Shown one piece after another: positions 63,325 to 64,000 of a DNA stretch of 64,000 nt. Made by a program: the position numbers and the translations under genes. Positions within the stretch are counted from its first letter, which is position 1, and the number at the start of each line of letters is the position of its first letter. Under the pieces are notes generated by a model. It saw only the letters and a program-made list of their open reading frames with translations. It was not told the DNA's origin and did not search any database. The stretch spans positions 124,001 to 188,000 of the forward strand of contig CAWIFM010000004.1 of assembly GCA_963835525.1 (NCBI GenBank), written 5' to 3'. This DNA comes from DASSUW01 sp963835525. GTDB taxonomy: Bacteria; Actinomycetota; Thermoleophilia; Solirubrobacterales; Solirubrobacteraceae.

Positions 63325-64000
63325 TCGCTCTCCGCGATCGCGCGCGAGATCAGCGCGACCGAGATCACGCCGAGGACGTGGCCGTCCTCGACCACGGGCG
63401 CGTCGTGGGCATCGTGCGCGATCAGCGAGCTCAGCGCGTCGCGCAGCAGCGCCTCGGGCGCGATCTCCGGGCCCGTGACGCCGTCGCGGGCGGGCAGCAG
63501 CTCGATGTCGCTCACCCGCCGCAGCGCGAGCGCCTTGAGCGCGCGGTCGCCGCCCACGAAGTCCTCCACGAAGGCGTTGGCCGGGTGCATGAGCAGCTCC
63601 GCCGGCGTGGCGTACTGGGCCAGGTGGCCGCCCTGCTTCATGACCGCGATGCGGTCGCCCATCTTGATCGCCTCGTCGATGTCGTGGGTGACGAAGACGA
63701 CGGTCTTGCGGAGCTCGGCCTGCAGGCGCAGGAACTCGTTCTGGAGGCGGTCGCGGTTGATCGGGTCGATGGCGCCGAACGGCTCGTCCATCAACATCAC
63801 CGGCGGGTCGGCGGCGAGCGCGCGGGCCACGCCCACGCGCTGGCGCTGGCCGCCGGAGAGCTGCGCGGGGTAGCGGCGGCCGAGGTCCTGCTCGAGCCCG
63901 ATCAGGTCCATCAGCTCGCGCACACGCTCATTCGTGCGGCGCTTGTCCCAGCCCAGCAGCTTCGGGACGGTGGCGATGTTCTCGGCGATCGTGCGGTGCG
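63321..64000 (-). CDS. Compatible-solute ABC transporter ATP-binding protein, partial (N-terminus beyond window)
   Basis: The frame runs off the right edge (HRTIAENIATVPKLLGWDK precedes). Signature LSGGQRQRVG, Walker B VMLMDEPFGAID and H-loop VTHDIDEA are seen; Walker A lies outside. The C-terminus holds a CBS domain (APVVEDGHVLGVISVALI), typical of OpuA/OpuC ATPases that sense ionic strength. Confidence 0.92.
   Translation of the reverse strand, partial: HRTIAENIATVPKLLGWDKRRTNERVRELMDLIGLEQDLGRRYPAQLSGGQRQRVGVARALAADPPVMLMDEPFGAIDPINRDRLQNEFLRLQAELRKTVVFVTHDIDEAIKMGDRIAVMKQGGHLAQYATPAELLMHPANAFVEDFVGGDRALKALALRRVSDIELLPARDGVTGPEIAPEALLRDALSSLIAHDAHDAPVVEDGHVLGVISVALISRAIAESE

Overview
The window is about 72 percent GC by eye and densely packed, with many 1-4 bp gene overlaps and many GTG starts. 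The gene families point to a high-GC actinobacterium, most likely class Thermoleophilia (Solirubrobacterales, for example a Conexibacter-, Patulibacter- or Solirubrobacter-like organism). Supporting signs are an actinobacterial-type DapD, an Rv2578c-type radical SAM protein, an ECF41/SigJ-type sigma factor, an AbiEi/DUF559 fusion, and secreted proteins ending in a GRYRLT-type cap. The species assignment is inference; no rRNA or tRNA gene was seen.

Layout. 1-6.5 kb: the end of an MFS exporter, then an HD-GYP c-di-GMP phosphodiesterase and two paralogous NarL-class sensor kinases that share a membrane input module, with one divergent response regulator. 6.7-17 kb: one leftward chemotaxis/motor-switch block, cheW-cheB-cheR-cheA-cheC-cheD-fliM-fliY-cheY, followed by a PilZ protein and a PAS-PAS hybrid kinase. 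No filament, basal-body or receptor gene is visible. 17-21.4 kb: an OmpR-class two-component pair, a PepSY membrane protein with an iron-box-like palindrome at its promoter, and small membrane proteins. 21.4-26.4 kb: a large unrecognised TPR/membrane protein, then FtsK.

26.4-34.9 kb is a housekeeping backbone: RodZ-like, CinA, ThpR, RecA, RecX, RNase Y and MiaB. It is interrupted by an AbiEi/DUF559 nuclease-like gene whose start codon sits inside a perfect 13-bp inverted repeat. 34.9-42.9 kb looks like accessory cargo: an SplB-like radical SAM gene under a LexA-type box, two tandem secreted beta-propeller paralogues, an MscS channel, an SDR and a FIST protein. The backbone resumes with MiaA, DapF, an ABC exporter with a DesKR-like two-component system, DapD, DapC, DapE, a flavin monooxygenase and HflX. 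Four lysine/diaminopimelate genes therefore lie within about 7 kb.

53-64 kb holds a LysR/LysE pair and an ECF41-type sigma factor divergent from an NAD-dependent epimerase, with two mirror-image copies of the same promoter between them. It continues with a class II amidotransferase, a degenerate polysaccharide-deacetylase lipoprotein, dUTPase, a secreted six-repeat helical protein convergent with a subtilisin, and most of an OpuC/Osmo-type compatible-solute ABC transporter that runs off the right edge.

The most notable points are: the shared membrane module in three consecutive signalling genes; the mirrored sigma-factor promoters; a diaminopimelate epimerase with serine in place of its first catalytic cysteine; the LexA-type box on the radical SAM gene; and the operator-like repeat around the AbiEi/DUF559 start.
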